A stretch of 64,000 nucleotides of DNA from Roseovarius sp. (GCF_030373445.1 NZ_JAUCYU010000004.1:1-64000); one strand, 5' to 3'. Counted from the stretch's first letter, positions 18,639 through 26,596 are shown. The notes: generated by a model from the letters alone, not told the origin. Numbers and translations are program-made.

Positions 18639-18867
18639 TCCGTCGCGCCCTCCGCGCTGTGATGATCCGGATCGTCTCATCCCACATCGTGAAGACCACG
18701 GCGATGGCCACACCATTGACCGGGCCTATCGCGATCCGACGCTGCTCTATATCGCTCCGAGCCGTAAGTACCAGGTGACCTTCCGCAAAGACTTCCGCGG
18801 CATCGAGAAAGTCCAGACCATGCTTTTCCAACGTGAGCTTTCGCTTGTCCTCGTCCCATTCGAACAT
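18574..18867 (-). CDS. brnT: BrnT-family ribonuclease toxin
   Basis: A 97-residue RelE-fold toxin. Family landmarks are FEWDEDKRKLTLEKHGLDF at the N-terminus, QRRIAIGPVNG in the middle, and IRIITARRARRNEREAY near the C-terminus, which carries the basic catalytic residues. BrnT cleaves RNA and stops growth unless held by BrnA. ATG 18867 was chosen because the conserved start FEWD follows; the frame is open further upstream without support. The pair sits between hslV and hslU on the opposite strand, with its own promoter and operator. All landmark residues appear intact. Confidence 0.9.
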   Translation of the reverse strand: MFEWDEDKRKLTLEKHGLDFLDAAEVFAEGHLVLTARSDIEQRRIAIGPVNGVAIAVVFTMWDETIRIITARRARRNEREAYDAHVARRDAENQKPD

Positions 18868-18965
18868 CGAGGAATCCCTTGCCCGGCTCGGCGCCTCCGA
18901 ACAATGTCCGGACAGCTCCATACCCTTGCTAGGGAAAAGAACTTAAACAGGCGTAAACTCCCTTT

Positions 18966-18988
18966 TGTATCTACACGACGTAGCTACA
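18966..18988. promoter_or_regulatory. Palindromic operator, probable BrnA binding site
   Basis: TGTATCTAC-N5-GTAGCTACA is a 23-base imperfect palindrome (8 of 9 arm positions pair). It covers the -10 hexamer and most of the spacer of the predicted brnTA promoter, the position expected for an autorepressor. It is also 14 bases from the possible hslU -35 element on the other strand. Confidence 0.65.
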
Positions 18989-18996
18989 TTCCTCAA
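18968..18996 (-). promoter_or_regulatory. brnTA promoter
   Basis: Read on the minus strand: TTGAGG (18996-18991), 17 bases, TAGATA (18973-18968). Transcription would begin near 18960, about 95 bases before the brnT ATG. Confidence 0.65.
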
Positions 18997-19002
18997 CCCC
19001 CC

Positions 19003-19031
19003 TTGGACTTTGCCGTCAGGATACGTATGTG
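19003..19031 (+). promoter_or_regulatory. Weak promoter candidate for hslU
   Basis: TTGGAC (19003-19008), 17 bases, TATGTG (19026-19031), 27 bases before the hslU ATG. The -35 is acceptable and the -10 is poor; a clear heat-shock -10 element (CCATNT) is not visible here. Confidence 0.35.
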
Positions 19032-19058
19032 ACCTGAAAGCCAAAGCCGGAGCCCCAC

Positions 19059-20366
19059 ATGACCGACCTCACCCCGCGCGAAATCGTGTCCGAGCTGGAC
19101 CGTTTCATCATCGGACAGAAAGACGCCAAGCGCGCCACCGCCGTGGCCCTGCGCAACCGCTGGCGCCGCAAGCAGCTCTCCGATGACCTGCGCGAGGAGG
19201 TGTACCCCAAGAACATCCTGATGATCGGCCCGACCGGTGTGGGCAAAACCGAAATCTCCCGCCGCCTCGCCAAGCTCGCCCGCGCGCCCTTCATCAAGGT
19301 CGAGGCCACCAAGTTCACCGAGGTGGGCTATGTCGGCCGCGATGTCGAACAGATCATCCGCGATCTCGTCGACGCCGCCATCAACCAGACCCGCGAATGG
19401 ATGCGCGAGGACGTGAAAACCAAGGCCCACGCCAATGCCGAGGAACGCGTCATCTCCGCCATCGCCGGCGATGACGCCCGAGACTCCACCCGCGACATGT
19501 TCCGCAAGAAGCTCAAGAACGGCGAGCTTGACGACACCATGATCGAGCTCGACATCGCCGACAATTCCAACCCCATGGGCATGATGGACATCCCTGGCCA
19601 GCCCGGAAGCCAGATGGGCATGATGAACCTCGGCGACATCTTCGGAAAGGCCTTCGGCGGCCGCACCACCCGCAAGCGGATGACCGTGGCCGAAAGCTAC
19701 GAGATCCTGATCGGAGAGGAAGCCGACAAGCTGCTCGATGACGAGGCCGTCAACCGCACGGCGGTCGAGGCGGTCGAACAGAACGGCATCGTCTTCCTCG
19801 ACGAGATCGACAAGGTCTGCGCCAAGTCCGACACCCGCGGCGGCGACGTCTCCCGCGAGGGGGTCCAGCGCGACCTGCTCCCGCTGATCGAGGGCACCAC
19901 GGTCTCCACCAAGCATGGCGCGGTCAAGACCGACCATATCCTGTTCATCGCCTCGGGCGCCTTCCACATCGCCAAGCCCTCCGACCTGCTGCCGGAGCTT
20001 CAGGGCCGCCTGCCGATCCGCGTCGAGCTTCGCGCGCTGACCGAGGAGGATTTCGTCCGCATCCTGACCGAAACCGACAACGCCCTTACCCGCCAGTATA
20101 CCGCGCTGATGGGCACCGAGGATGTCACTGTCTCCTTCACCGAAGACGGCATCGCCGCGCTCGCCCGCATCGCGGCCGAGGTGAACCAGTCGGTCGAGAA
20201 TATCGGCGCCCGCCGCCTCTATACCGTCATGGAACGCGTCTTCGAAGAGCTCAGCTACACCGCCCCCGACCGTGCCGGCGAAACCATCACCGTCGACGCC
20301 GAATTCGTCGAGGCGAACCTCGGTGAACTGTCCCGCTCCGCCGACCTCTCGCGCTACGTGCTCTGA
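19059..20366 (+). CDS. hslU: ATP-dependent protease ATPase subunit HslU (ClpY)
   Basis: A 435-residue AAA+ unfoldase that feeds substrates to HslV. Walker [10 protein letters not shown] is at residues 57-65, Walker B is [11 protein letters not shown] near 250, and sensor/arginine regions [14 protein letters not shown] and [12 protein letters not shown] follow. The intermediate I-domain between the Walker motifs carries a Met/Gly-rich stretch ([20 protein letters not shown]), as in other alphaproteobacterial HslU. Length is normal. It is separated from hslV by a membrane-protein gene and the inverted brnTA pair, so it probably needs its own promoter. Confidence 0.98.
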   Translation: MTDLTPREIVSELDRFIIGQKDAKRATAVALRNRWRRKQLSDDLREEVYPKNILMIGPTGVGKTEISRRLAKLARAPFIKVEATKFTEVGYVGRDVEQIIRDLVDAAINQTREWMREDVKTKAHANAEERVISAIAGDDARDSTRDMFRKKLKNGELDDTMIELDIADNSNPMGMMDIPGQPGSQMGMMNLGDIFGKAFGGRTTRKRMTVAESYEILIGEEADKLLDDEAVNRTAVEAVEQNGIVFLDEIDKVCAKSDTRGGDVSREGVQRDLLPLIEGTTVSTKHGAVKTDHILFIASGAFHIAKPSDLLPELQGRLPIRVELRALTEEDFVRILTETDNALTRQYTALMGTEDVTVSFTEDGIAALARIAAEVNQSVENIGARRLYTVMERVFEELSYTAPDRAGETITVDAEFVEANLGELSRSADLSRYVL

Positions 20367-20404
20367 CCGGTGATGTCCCTCGCCCATAACCGGAAGGTCC
20401 GGCC

Positions 20405-21079
20405 ATGAACATGATGTCGACCTTCATCAAGCCGATGCACCCCGAGGGCCGCCGCTTCGTGGCGATCTTCGCGGCCATCACGCTGGTCCTGTTCCTCATC
20501 TGGGACGTGCTCGGCTGGCTGGGCGTGGGCCTCACCATCTGGTGCTACTACTTCTTCCGTGACCCCGAGCGTGTGCCCCCCGACCGGCCCGACGCCATCC
20601 TCAGCCCGGCCGACGGCATTGTTTCGCTCATCGAACCGGCCATCCCCCCGGCAGAGCTCGGCCTGCCGGAAACGCCGCTCACAAGGGTCAGCGTCTTCAT
20701 GTCGGTCTTCAATTGCCACGTGAACCGCGCGCCGGTCAGCGGGACCATAACCCGCATGGCCTACCGTCCGGGCAAGTTCTTCAACGCCTCTCTCGACAAG
20801 GCCAGCGAAGACAACGAACGCAACGGCCTCGTCATCCGCATGGAAGATGGCCGCGATATCGTCACCGTCCAGATCGCCGGCCTCGTCGCCCGCCGGATTG
20901 TGAGTTTCAATTCCGAAGGCGATCGGTTAAACGGGGGGGACCGCTTCGGGCTGATACGCTTCGGGTCCCGGCTCGATGTCTACCTGCCCGAAGGCGCAAG
21001 GCTCCTGGCAAAACCGGGGCAGACCATGATCGCCGGCGAAACCGTCATCGCAGAGACCGGCACGCCAATCGAAAGCTGA
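20405..21079 (+). CDS. psd: Phosphatidylserine decarboxylase proenzyme (short form)
   Basis: A 224-residue proenzyme that converts phosphatidylserine to phosphatidylethanolamine at the inner membrane. N-terminal hydrophobic segments ([20 protein letters not shown]) anchor it; [13 protein letters not shown] and [16 protein letters not shown] are family motifs. The self-cleavage site that produces the pyruvoyl Ser is [10 protein letters not shown] near residue 190. It belongs to the shorter Psd group common in alphaproteobacteria. pssA follows after 13 bases and pmtA after that, so substrate supply and product use are encoded together. Confidence 0.95.
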   Translation: MNMMSTFIKPMHPEGRRFVAIFAAITLVLFLIWDVLGWLGVGLTIWCYYFFRDPERVPPDRPDAILSPADGIVSLIEPAIPPAELGLPETPLTRVSVFMSVFNCHVNRAPVSGTITRMAYRPGKFFNASLDKASEDNERNGLVIRMEDGRDIVTVQIAGLVARRIVSFNSEGDRLNGGDRFGLIRFGSRLDVYLPEGARLLAKPGQTMIAGETVIAETGTPIES

Positions 21080-21092
21080 CATTCGGTACTGA

Positions 21093-21848
21093 ATGCCAAA
21101 CAGGCACGGAAAACCTCTACGCGAAACGCTGTTCGTCAGGATGCTGCCCAACCTGATGACCTTGGCTGCGATATGCGCCGGTCTGACCGCGATCCGCCTC
21201 GGGTTCGAGGCGCATTACGGGCCCGCCGTCCTTCTCGTTCTGGTGGCCGTGGTGCTCGACGGTCTGGATGGCCGCGTTGCCCGCATGATCGGCAGCGACG
21301 GCGAACTTGGCGCCGAGCTCGACTCGCTGGCCGATTTCCTCAATTTCGGCGTCGCCCCGCCGCTCGTCGTCTATTTCTGGGCCCTGCAGGAAATGCGCGT
21401 GCTCTCCTGGATCGTGGTGCTGATCTTCGCGCTCTGCTGCGTCGTCCGGCTCGCCCGGTTCAACGTCGGCAACCGCGCCGGCACCCTGCCCGATGACGGT
21501 AACCGCTTCGTCGGCATCCCGGCCCCGGCCGGTGCCACGCTCGCCATGGTGCCGATGTTCATGGCCTTCGCCTTCACCGACCGGCCGATCCTGCCGGACC
21601 TCGCGATCTGCGTCTACCTGTTGCTCATCGCCGGGCTGATGGTCAGCCGCATTCCCACGCTCTCGCTCAAGGGGCTGCCGTTGGCCCGTGACAATGCCGT
21701 GCTGCTCGCCGCCGGGTTCGTCCTGCTGGCGGGCGCGTTCTTCATTTTCAAATGGGTCACGATGATCGTCCTTTGCGGCATCTACCTCGCCACAGTCCTC
21801 TGGGCGGCGCTCTCTGCCTCCCGCCGACACCTGACAAGGAAGCGCTGA
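21093..21848 (+). CDS. pssA: CDP-diacylglycerol--serine O-phosphatidyltransferase
   Basis: A 251-residue polytopic membrane enzyme that makes phosphatidylserine from CDP-diacylglycerol and serine. The CDP-alcohol phosphotransferase motif DG-x2-AR-x8-G-x3-D-x3-D is intact (begins DGRVAR, ends with D-x3-D in ELDSLAD). About seven membrane segments follow. Its product is the substrate of Psd encoded just upstream; the gap to pmtA is a single base, so the three genes form an operon. Confidence 0.95.
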   Translation: MPNRHGKPLRETLFVRMLPNLMTLAAICAGLTAIRLGFEAHYGPAVLLVLVAVVLDGLDGRVARMIGSDGELGAELDSLADFLNFGVAPPLVVYFWALQEMRVLSWIVVLIFALCCVVRLARFNVGNRAGTLPDDGNRFVGIPAPAGATLAMVPMFMAFAFTDRPILPDLAICVYLLLIAGLMVSRIPTLSLKGLPLARDNAVLLAAGFVLLAGAFFIFKWVTMIVLCGIYLATVLWAALSASRRHLTRKR

Positions 21849-21849
21849 C

Positions 21850-22470
21850 ATGGAACTGAACGCCGTCGAAAACTCCTACGCCCGCTGGGCCCCGGTCTAC
21901 GATGCCACCTTCGGTGCGGTCACCAACGGTGGCCGCCGCCGGGCGGTGAAATATATCAACGAACGGCCGGGCCGGGTGCTCGAGGTGGGCGTCGGCACCG
22001 GGCTGGCCCTGCCGCTTTACGACCCGGCCTGCCGGGTGACCGGCATCGACTATTCCGACGAGATGCTCGAGAAGGCGCGGGCCAAGGTCAAGGCGCGGGG
22101 CCTGTCGCATGTGGAAGAGCTGCGCCAGATGGATGCCCGCACGCTCGACTTTCCCGACAACAGCTTCGATACCGTCGCGGCGATGCACGTGCTGTCCGTC
22201 GTCCCCGAACCCGAGCGCTGCATGGCCGAGATCGCCCGTGTCTGTGCCCCGGGCGGCCGGATCGTCATCACCAACCACTTCGTGCGCGAGAAAGGCCCGC
22301 TCGCCTTCCTCGAACGCATCTCGGCGCCTTTCGCCAACGTGCTCGGCTGGCATTCCGATTTCCACATCGACACCGTCCTGCGCGACGACCTCTCCGTCAC
22401 CGACCGCAAGACCATCCCGCCGCTCGGCATGATGACCTTCCTCGTGATGGAAAAACCCCGGCCGTCGTAG
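21850..22470 (+). CDS. pmtA: Phosphatidylethanolamine N-methyltransferase PmtA (Rhodobacter type)
   Basis: A 206-residue class I SAM-dependent methyltransferase. The start MELNAVENSYARWAPVYDAT and the SAM-binding loop VLEVGVGTGLALPLY are characteristic of the Rhodobacter sphaeroides PmtA group, which methylates phosphatidylethanolamine three times to phosphatidylcholine. Other conserved parts are TGIDYSDEMLEKARAKV and GMMTFLVMEKP at the C-terminus. Its place directly after psd and pssA makes the lipid role nearly certain. After it comes a strong hairpin without a T-run and then a 516-base gap. Confidence 0.93.
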   Translation: MELNAVENSYARWAPVYDATFGAVTNGGRRRAVKYINERPGRVLEVGVGTGLALPLYDPACRVTGIDYSDEMLEKARAKVKARGLSHVEELRQMDARTLDFPDNSFDTVAAMHVLSVVPEPERCMAEIARVCAPGGRIVITNHFVREKGPLAFLERISAPFANVLGWHSDFHIDTVLRDDLSVTDRKTIPPLGMMTFLVMEKPRPS

Positions 22471-22505
22471 GGCAGGGGCCAACCCACCGCCCGCACAGAC
22501 CACCC

Positions 22506-22526
22506 GTCCCGGCCCTGAGCCGGGAC
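22506..22526. repeat. Perfect hairpin after pmtA, REP-like
   Basis: GTCCCGGC-CCTGA-GCCGGGAC: an 8-bp perfect stem with a 5-base loop, 36 bases after the pmtA stop. There is no T-run, so intrinsic termination is unlikely. Closely similar palindromes are, from memory, widespread between genes in alphaproteobacteria. Confidence 0.6.
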
Positions 22527-22575
22527 CTCGCGCCGAACACCCTTGGCATGATCGCCCCGTCCGTCGTCACTCCCC

Positions 22576-22713
22576 CCGGGCGAGCGCCGGCCCGTGGGGA
22601 GGCGCCGCAACGATCCTTGCTGCCGCTTTATGGATCCGAATACATCCTAGGCCGAAACGTCGCGCGACCTCTATAAAGCGCCTGCCCGCCGGGACGGGCC
22701 GGCGCTCGCCCGG
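22576..22713. repeat. 138-base element bounded by a perfect 20-base inverted repeat
   Basis: The left arm (22576-22595) and the right arm (22694-22713) are exact reverse complements (CCGGGCGAGCGCCGGCCCGT and its complement). Inside are a second exact 8-base pair, CGCTTTAT (22624-22631) with ATAAAGCG (22673-22680), and a near-exact GGGGAGGCG/CGCCTGCCC pair. The whole could fold into one long stem or a branched structure as RNA or cruciform DNA. No flanking target duplication is visible. Confidence 0.75.
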
Positions 22714-22714
22714 C

Positions 22715-22737
22715 GCCGCGCTTTGGCGCGGCTTTGT
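22715..22737 (+). terminator. GC-rich hairpin with short T-rich tail, possible weak terminator
   Basis: GCCGCGC-TTTG-GCGCGGC (22715-22732) followed by TTTGTT. A perfect 7-bp stem, but the tail is short and interrupted, and it adjoins the inverted-repeat element. Confidence 0.35.
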
Positions 22738-22851
22738 TCCGGGCGTGGGCCGAGACTCTCCCCCCAAAAAAAACCTCCGTTGCACCCCGCACAACATCTC
22801 GTGCCACCCCCCACCGAACGCCACATCAACCCGGCCAACCACCGCCAAAAA

Positions 22852-22895
22852 CACCGACAGAATACCGACGTGATACCGACGCGATACCGACATGG
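22852..22895. repeat. Four 11-bp tandem repeats with core ACCGAC
   Basis: CACCGACAGAA, TACCGACGTGA, TACCGACGCGA and TACCGACATGG follow one another without gaps. The core ACCGAC begins at 22853, 22864, 22875 and 22886, about one helical turn apart, so all copies face the same side of the DNA. The block ends 91 bases before the MFS start. Confidence 0.7.
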
Positions 22896-22986
22896 GATTT
22901 TCCTTGTTAATCCGCGTCTTAACCCCTGATTCGCCCCGGTCGCCGATTTCGCTTCACTTCCCCCCGTTTTCGGGCGACGAAAGGGC

Positions 22987-24210
22987 ATGCCCATTCTCGC
23001 CTTCCTCCGCGACAATGCCCCGTGGCTGACCGCCGGCGTCCTGCTGACTTTTCTCAGCAGTTTCGGCCAGACCTTCTTCATCTCGATCTTCGCCGGCCAC
23101 ATACGCGAAGCCTTCGACCTCTCCCACGGCCAATGGGGCGGCATCTACACGCTGGGCACCACCGCCTCGGCGCTGGTGATGGTCTGGGCGGGCGGTCTGA
23201 CCGATCATTTCCGGGTGCGCGTTCTGGCACCGATCATCCTTGTTTTTCTGGGGTTTGCCTGCGTTTCCATGGCCCTGAACCCGGTGTGGTGGGGGCTGAT
23301 CCTGGTGATCTTCGCGCTGCGCTTCACGGGGCAGGGGATGACCAGTCATATCGCCGTGGTGGCCATGTCCCGCTGGTTCATCGCCAGCCGCGGCAAGGCC
23401 CTGTCGGTCGCCACGCTGGGCTTCGCGATGGGCGAGGCGCTGCTGCCGCTGGGCTTCGTGGCACTGATGGCGATCTATGACTGGCGGCTGCTCTGGGGCG
23501 GCGCGGCACTCATCGCGATCCTCGGCATACCCCTTGTTTTACTGCTCCTCCGGCAGGAACGCACCCCGCAATCCTGGGCCCAGTCCGACCAGTCCCTCGG
23601 CATGGAAGGCCGCCACTGGACCCGCCACCAGACCGTCACCCATTTCCTGTTCTGGTTCATGATCCCGGCGCTTCTCGGTCCCTCCGCCTTCGTCACCGCC
23701 TTCTTCTTTCACCAGGTCCATTTCGCCGAGATCAAGGCGGTCGAACATGTTGAACTGGTTGCGATGTTTCCGATCTACACGGTGGTCAGCATCCTTGCCA
23801 TGATAGCCTCCGGCTGGGGGCTCGACCGGTTCGGCACACCCCGCCTGATCCCCTTCATGCAGATCCCGATGATCGCCGCCTTCCTGGTCTTCGCGATGGC
23901 CGAAACGCCCCTGGCCGTGCTGATGGGCTTCCTGTTCATGGGCCTCACCACGGGCTTCAACACCACCCTGCCCAACGCCTTCTGGGCCGAGTTCTACGGC
24001 ACCGGCCGCCTGGGCTCGATCAAGGCAATGGCGGCGGCCGTCATGGTCTTCGGCTCCGCCATCGGCCCCGGCATCACCGGCCTCGGCATCGACCTCGGCC
24101 TGGGACTTGAAACCCAGTATATGCTGGTCGCAGTCTACTTTGTCTTCACGACGATCATGATGATGATCGGCGTCTCCCGCGCCCGTCCCCTGCTAGCGTT
24201 TTCGCCGTAA
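22987..24210 (+). CDS. Major facilitator superfamily transporter
   Basis: A 407-residue inner-membrane protein with about twelve hydrophobic segments in two halves and the usual loop between segments 2 and 3 (WAGGLTDHFRVRVLAP). A short polar central loop, QERTPQSWAQSDQSLGMEG, separates the halves. The substrate is not predictable. It stands alone behind the repeat-rich region, and its last 18 bases overlap the end of the convergent Smr gene. It is transcribed toward the predicted origin. Confidence 0.88.
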   Translation: MPILAFLRDNAPWLTAGVLLTFLSSFGQTFFISIFAGHIREAFDLSHGQWGGIYTLGTTASALVMVWAGGLTDHFRVRVLAPIILVFLGFACVSMALNPVWWGLILVIFALRFTGQGMTSHIAVVAMSRWFIASRGKALSVATLGFAMGEALLPLGFVALMAIYDWRLLWGGAALIAILGIPLVLLLLRQERTPQSWAQSDQSLGMEGRHWTRHQTVTHFLFWFMIPALLGPSAFVTAFFFHQVHFAEIKAVEHVELVAMFPIYTVVSILAMIASGWGLDRFGTPRLIPFMQIPMIAAFLVFAMAETPLAVLMGFLFMGLTTGFNTTLPNAFWAEFYGTGRLGSIKAMAAAVMVFGSAIGPGITGLGIDLGLGLETQYMLVAVYFVFTTIMMMIGVSRARPLLAFSP

Positions 24211-24789
24211 ATACACGTAGTAGGCCCCACCCCCGCCATGCCGCGCATGGGCTTCGGAGATTTGCAAGACCATCTGCGAGAGCGGCGGCGACCGCAACCA
24301 GTTCGGCACCGCGTGGCGCAGGATGCCAGGTCGCTGCGGGATGGGGCCATCGTCCTCCGACTGCCTGCCTTTCCCGGTGATGACCAGCACCAACCGCCGC
24401 TCGCGGGCAAAGGATTTCATGATGAACGACTGCAGCGCCGGCTTCGCCTGGTCCAGCGTCATGCCGTGCAGATCGATCCGGCCCTCCGGCTTGAGCTTGC
24501 CACGCTTCAGACGGTCATAGGCCTTACGGTCCATCTGAACCGGCGCCGCGGCGATCTGCTCGGGCAGACCCGGCAGCACGTCGTGGCGCGCCCCCCTGGT
24601 CTTGGATTTCTGCCCGATCTCGAAACGCTCTATCGGCTCCTGGCGGGGTTGATCGGGGCTTTTCTTCTCTTCACGAAAAGGTAGCCCCTGCTTGGTTTTA
24701 GCGGGTTTGGCCGGATGCATCCGCTCCGTCGTTTTCGCCACCTTGTTCCAGAGCTCAAGCTCGTCCGGCCGAAGCTTCCGGCGGCTCAC
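24193..24789 (-). CDS. Smr-domain protein (MutS2 C-terminal-like)
   Basis: A 198-residue protein whose C-terminal half is an Smr domain: RIDLHGMTLDQAKPALQSFI, LVLVITGKGRQ, LRHAVPNWL and the final GAYYVYLRRKR. Smr proteins have endonuclease activity on nucleic acids in some relatives; the N-terminal half is a charged linker. The start is GTG at 24789, overlapping the mltA stop by 4 bases (GTGA), and it gives the conserved N-terminus RRKLRPDELELWNKVAKT seen in this subfamily. The tim44-mltA-smr order forms one operon with overlapping ends. Confidence 0.9.
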   Translation of the reverse strand: MSRRKLRPDELELWNKVAKTTERMHPAKPAKTKQGLPFREEKKSPDQPRQEPIERFEIGQKSKTRGARHDVLPGLPEQIAAAPVQMDRKAYDRLKRGKLKPEGRIDLHGMTLDQAKPALQSFIMKSFARERRLVLVITGKGRQSEDDGPIPQRPGILRHAVPNWLRSPPLSQMVLQISEAHARHGGGGAYYVYLRRKR

Positions 24790-25823
24790 TGATACGGCTC
24801 CGTCGCCGTGGCAAAGGCCCGCTGGATCGGAAGCAGCACCACCATCCGTCCGGGGTCCTTCAACATCCCCGCAGCCTTGCCGGCGGCATCCCCCGTGCCA
24901 AAAAAAACGTCCGCCCGCTGCGGCCCCTTGATGGCCGAGCCGGTATCCTGTGCGATCATCAGGCGGTTGAACGGATCGTCCCCCTTCTTCTCGACCCAGA
25001 CCGGGGCCCCCAGCGGGGTATAAGCCGGATCTACCGCGATGGTGCGTTTCGGGGTAACCGACCGGTTCATCGCCCCAAGCGGACCGTCCTCGGGCGGCAC
25101 CTGATCGACACGACGGAAAAAGACGTAGGACGGGTTGTGATACAGAAGCTCGCGTCCGGCTTGCGGGTTGCGCTTGACCCAGTTCTTTATGACTTCGGCC
25201 GATACCTGGTGCGGTTTGTAAATGCCGCGTCGCACCAGTTCGATCCCGATGGATCGATAGGGGTGGCCATTCGATCCGCCGTATCCCACCCGGATCCGTC
25301 GACCATCGGAAAGCCGGATGCGGCCGGAGCCCTGTATCTGAAGAAAAAACAGCTCGACCGGATCGTCCACCCAGGCAATCTCGTAGCCTTTGCCGCGCAT
25401 GAAATCGCCGGTTTCGATCTCGCGACGGGTCAGCCACGGGTTCGAGACCTTTGCGATCTCCGGTTCCCGGTAAACGGGATAGCGATACTGCGCACTCGGA
25501 GACAGGGCGCCATCGAGCTCAGGTTCGAAATACCCGGTGAACATGGCCCGGCTGCCGTTCTCGATCAGCATCGGGCGAAAAAACAGTTCGAAAAACGTTT
25601 TGGCGTCCGGTTCCTGCTGGGCAAGCGCGCAGAGCGATCGCCAGTCCGGGTCACGGAGGTCGGGGCAGGTGACGAGGAAAGCCTCGAGCGCCCGGTCATG
25701 GGCATCGAAATTCCAGCCTTCCAGGTCATCGAATTCTAAAATCTTGTGCGTCACGTCCTCGGACGCGGCGGTTGCGGCCGCCAGCATCCACACACAAAGC
25801 GCGGCCCAGAACCGCCGGATCAT
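24786..25823 (-). CDS. mltA: Membrane-bound lytic murein transglycosylase A
   Basis: A 345-residue exported peptidoglycan lytic enzyme. An N-terminal signal peptide (MIRRFWAALCVWMLAAATAA) is present, without a lipobox Cys at its end. Family motifs are MFTGYFEPELDGA, FFLQIQGSGRIRL, and the 3D-domain LMIAQDTGSAIKGPQRADVF, whose last Asp is catalytic. It cuts glycan strands between MurNAc and GlcNAc with 1,6-anhydro products, which the AmgK/MurU recycling enzymes at 7-8.7 kb could reuse. It overlaps both neighbours by 4 bases. Confidence 0.95.
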   Translation of the reverse strand: MIRRFWAALCVWMLAAATAASEDVTHKILEFDDLEGWNFDAHDRALEAFLVTCPDLRDPDWRSLCALAQQEPDAKTFFELFFRPMLIENGSRAMFTGYFEPELDGALSPSAQYRYPVYREPEIAKVSNPWLTRREIETGDFMRGKGYEIAWVDDPVELFFLQIQGSGRIRLSDGRRIRVGYGGSNGHPYRSIGIELVRRGIYKPHQVSAEVIKNWVKRNPQAGRELLYHNPSYVFFRRVDQVPPEDGPLGAMNRSVTPKRTIAVDPAYTPLGAPVWVEKKGDDPFNRLMIAQDTGSAIKGPQRADVFFGTGDAAGKAAGMLKDPGRMVVLLPIQRAFATATEPYQ

Positions 25824-26485
25824 TCGCCCGTCGCGACAAGCCGCCAGTTGGGATCACCCGACCCCATGACCCGCTCGAACGTCCAGGTGTCTTTCTGACG
25901 TTTGGATTGGCCCGGCTTGCCTTCGATAATCTCGCCGTTCTGGTCCTTCACGACGGAAATCAGTTCGCCGATGAACCTGACCGTCACCTCAGCGCGGTTG
26001 GAAGTGTTGTCGAACCGGGCGTCGGCCAGGGTGGTTCCCCGGACGCCCACGAATTCTGCCTCGACGGTAAGCCCTTGTTCTTGGCGGGAATCCACGACCT
26101 GTGCGAAGGCCTCGTAGACATCTTCCGCAAGGAAGGGCGCAACCTGGTCGAGGTTGCCGTTTTCGAAGGCCATCAGGATCCATTCATAGGCCCCCCGGGC
26201 GCCCTGAAGGAAATCCGTCACCGTGAAGGAGGGCTCGATGCGCTTCATGTCGGCGAGCGCGGCCGCGGCCTCGGAATCTTCCGGCACGTGGTCGGTTATG
26301 TCGTGATCAGGCCCGCCTTCGATCACCTCGAACTCCTGACGTCGGTCATTCTTGGCAGGTTCGGGCGCACCGCGGCGCGGCGGACCTTCGAACCCGTCCC
26401 GCGTGCCGAGAACGCTTTTCAGGCGCAGGATCAGGAAGATGGCAATGCCTGCCAGCACCAAAAGCTGCAGTAGCGGGGAATTCAT
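25820..26485 (-). CDS. Tim44/TimA-domain protein with N-terminal membrane anchor
   Basis: A 221-residue protein. One membrane segment (LLQLLVLAGIAIFLILRL) is followed by a polar linker and a Tim44-like domain (FLQGARGAYEWILMAFENGN, DVYEAFAQVVDSR, and EVTVRFIGELISVVKD). It is related to the mitochondrial Tim44 import component; in bacteria such proteins are thought to help outer-membrane or envelope protein biogenesis. ATG 26485 starts just before the anchor; longer frames add only unrelated residues. First gene of the tim44-mltA-smr operon, divergent from fxsA. Confidence 0.9.
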   Translation of the reverse strand: MNSPLLQLLVLAGIAIFLILRLKSVLGTRDGFEGPPRRGAPEPAKNDRRQEFEVIEGGPDHDITDHVPEDSEAAAALADMKRIEPSFTVTDFLQGARGAYEWILMAFENGNLDQVAPFLAEDVYEAFAQVVDSRQEQGLTVEAEFVGVRGTTLADARFDNTSNRAEVTVRFIGELISVVKDQNGEIIEGKPGQSKRQKDTWTFERVMGSGDPNWRLVATGE

Positions 26486-26520
26486 AGGCACCTCTTCACA
26501 TGCGGGGCATGGTAACACAT

Positions 26521-26532
26521 GGTTTGCAAACC
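26521..26532. promoter_or_regulatory. 12-base perfect palindrome between tim44-like gene and fxsA
   Basis: GGTTTGCAAACC lies in the 111-base divergent gap and could be an operator for either gene. A 12-base palindrome can arise by chance in a window this size, so confidence is low. Confidence 0.3.
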
Positions 26533-26596
26533 TATGTAGGTGACTGATGCAGGCAAGTCCACCGTACAGGGTGGGCCCCGATACGAGGTTTTTTCA

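Larger units (their letters stand above)
22471..22986. other. 516-base gene-free region with palindromes and tandem repeats
   Basis: No convincing coding region is visible on either strand; open frames here lack family motifs and cross the palindromes. From left to right it holds a hairpin (22506-22526), a 138-base inverted-repeat element (22576-22713), a GC hairpin (22715-22732), a homopolymer stretch (eight A at about 22766), four 11-bp tandem repeats (22852-22895), and a short AT-richer stretch before the MFS gene. Confidence 0.8.

Noticed and set aside
18943..18958. CtrA-like TTAA-N7-TAAAC in the brnT leader
   Set aside because: One mismatch in the second half-site and a position downstream of the predicted promoter make function doubtful.
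22908..22925. CtrA-like TTAA...TTAAC upstream of the MFS gene
   Set aside because: The half-sites are 8 bases apart and not 7, which breaks helical alignment of the consensus.
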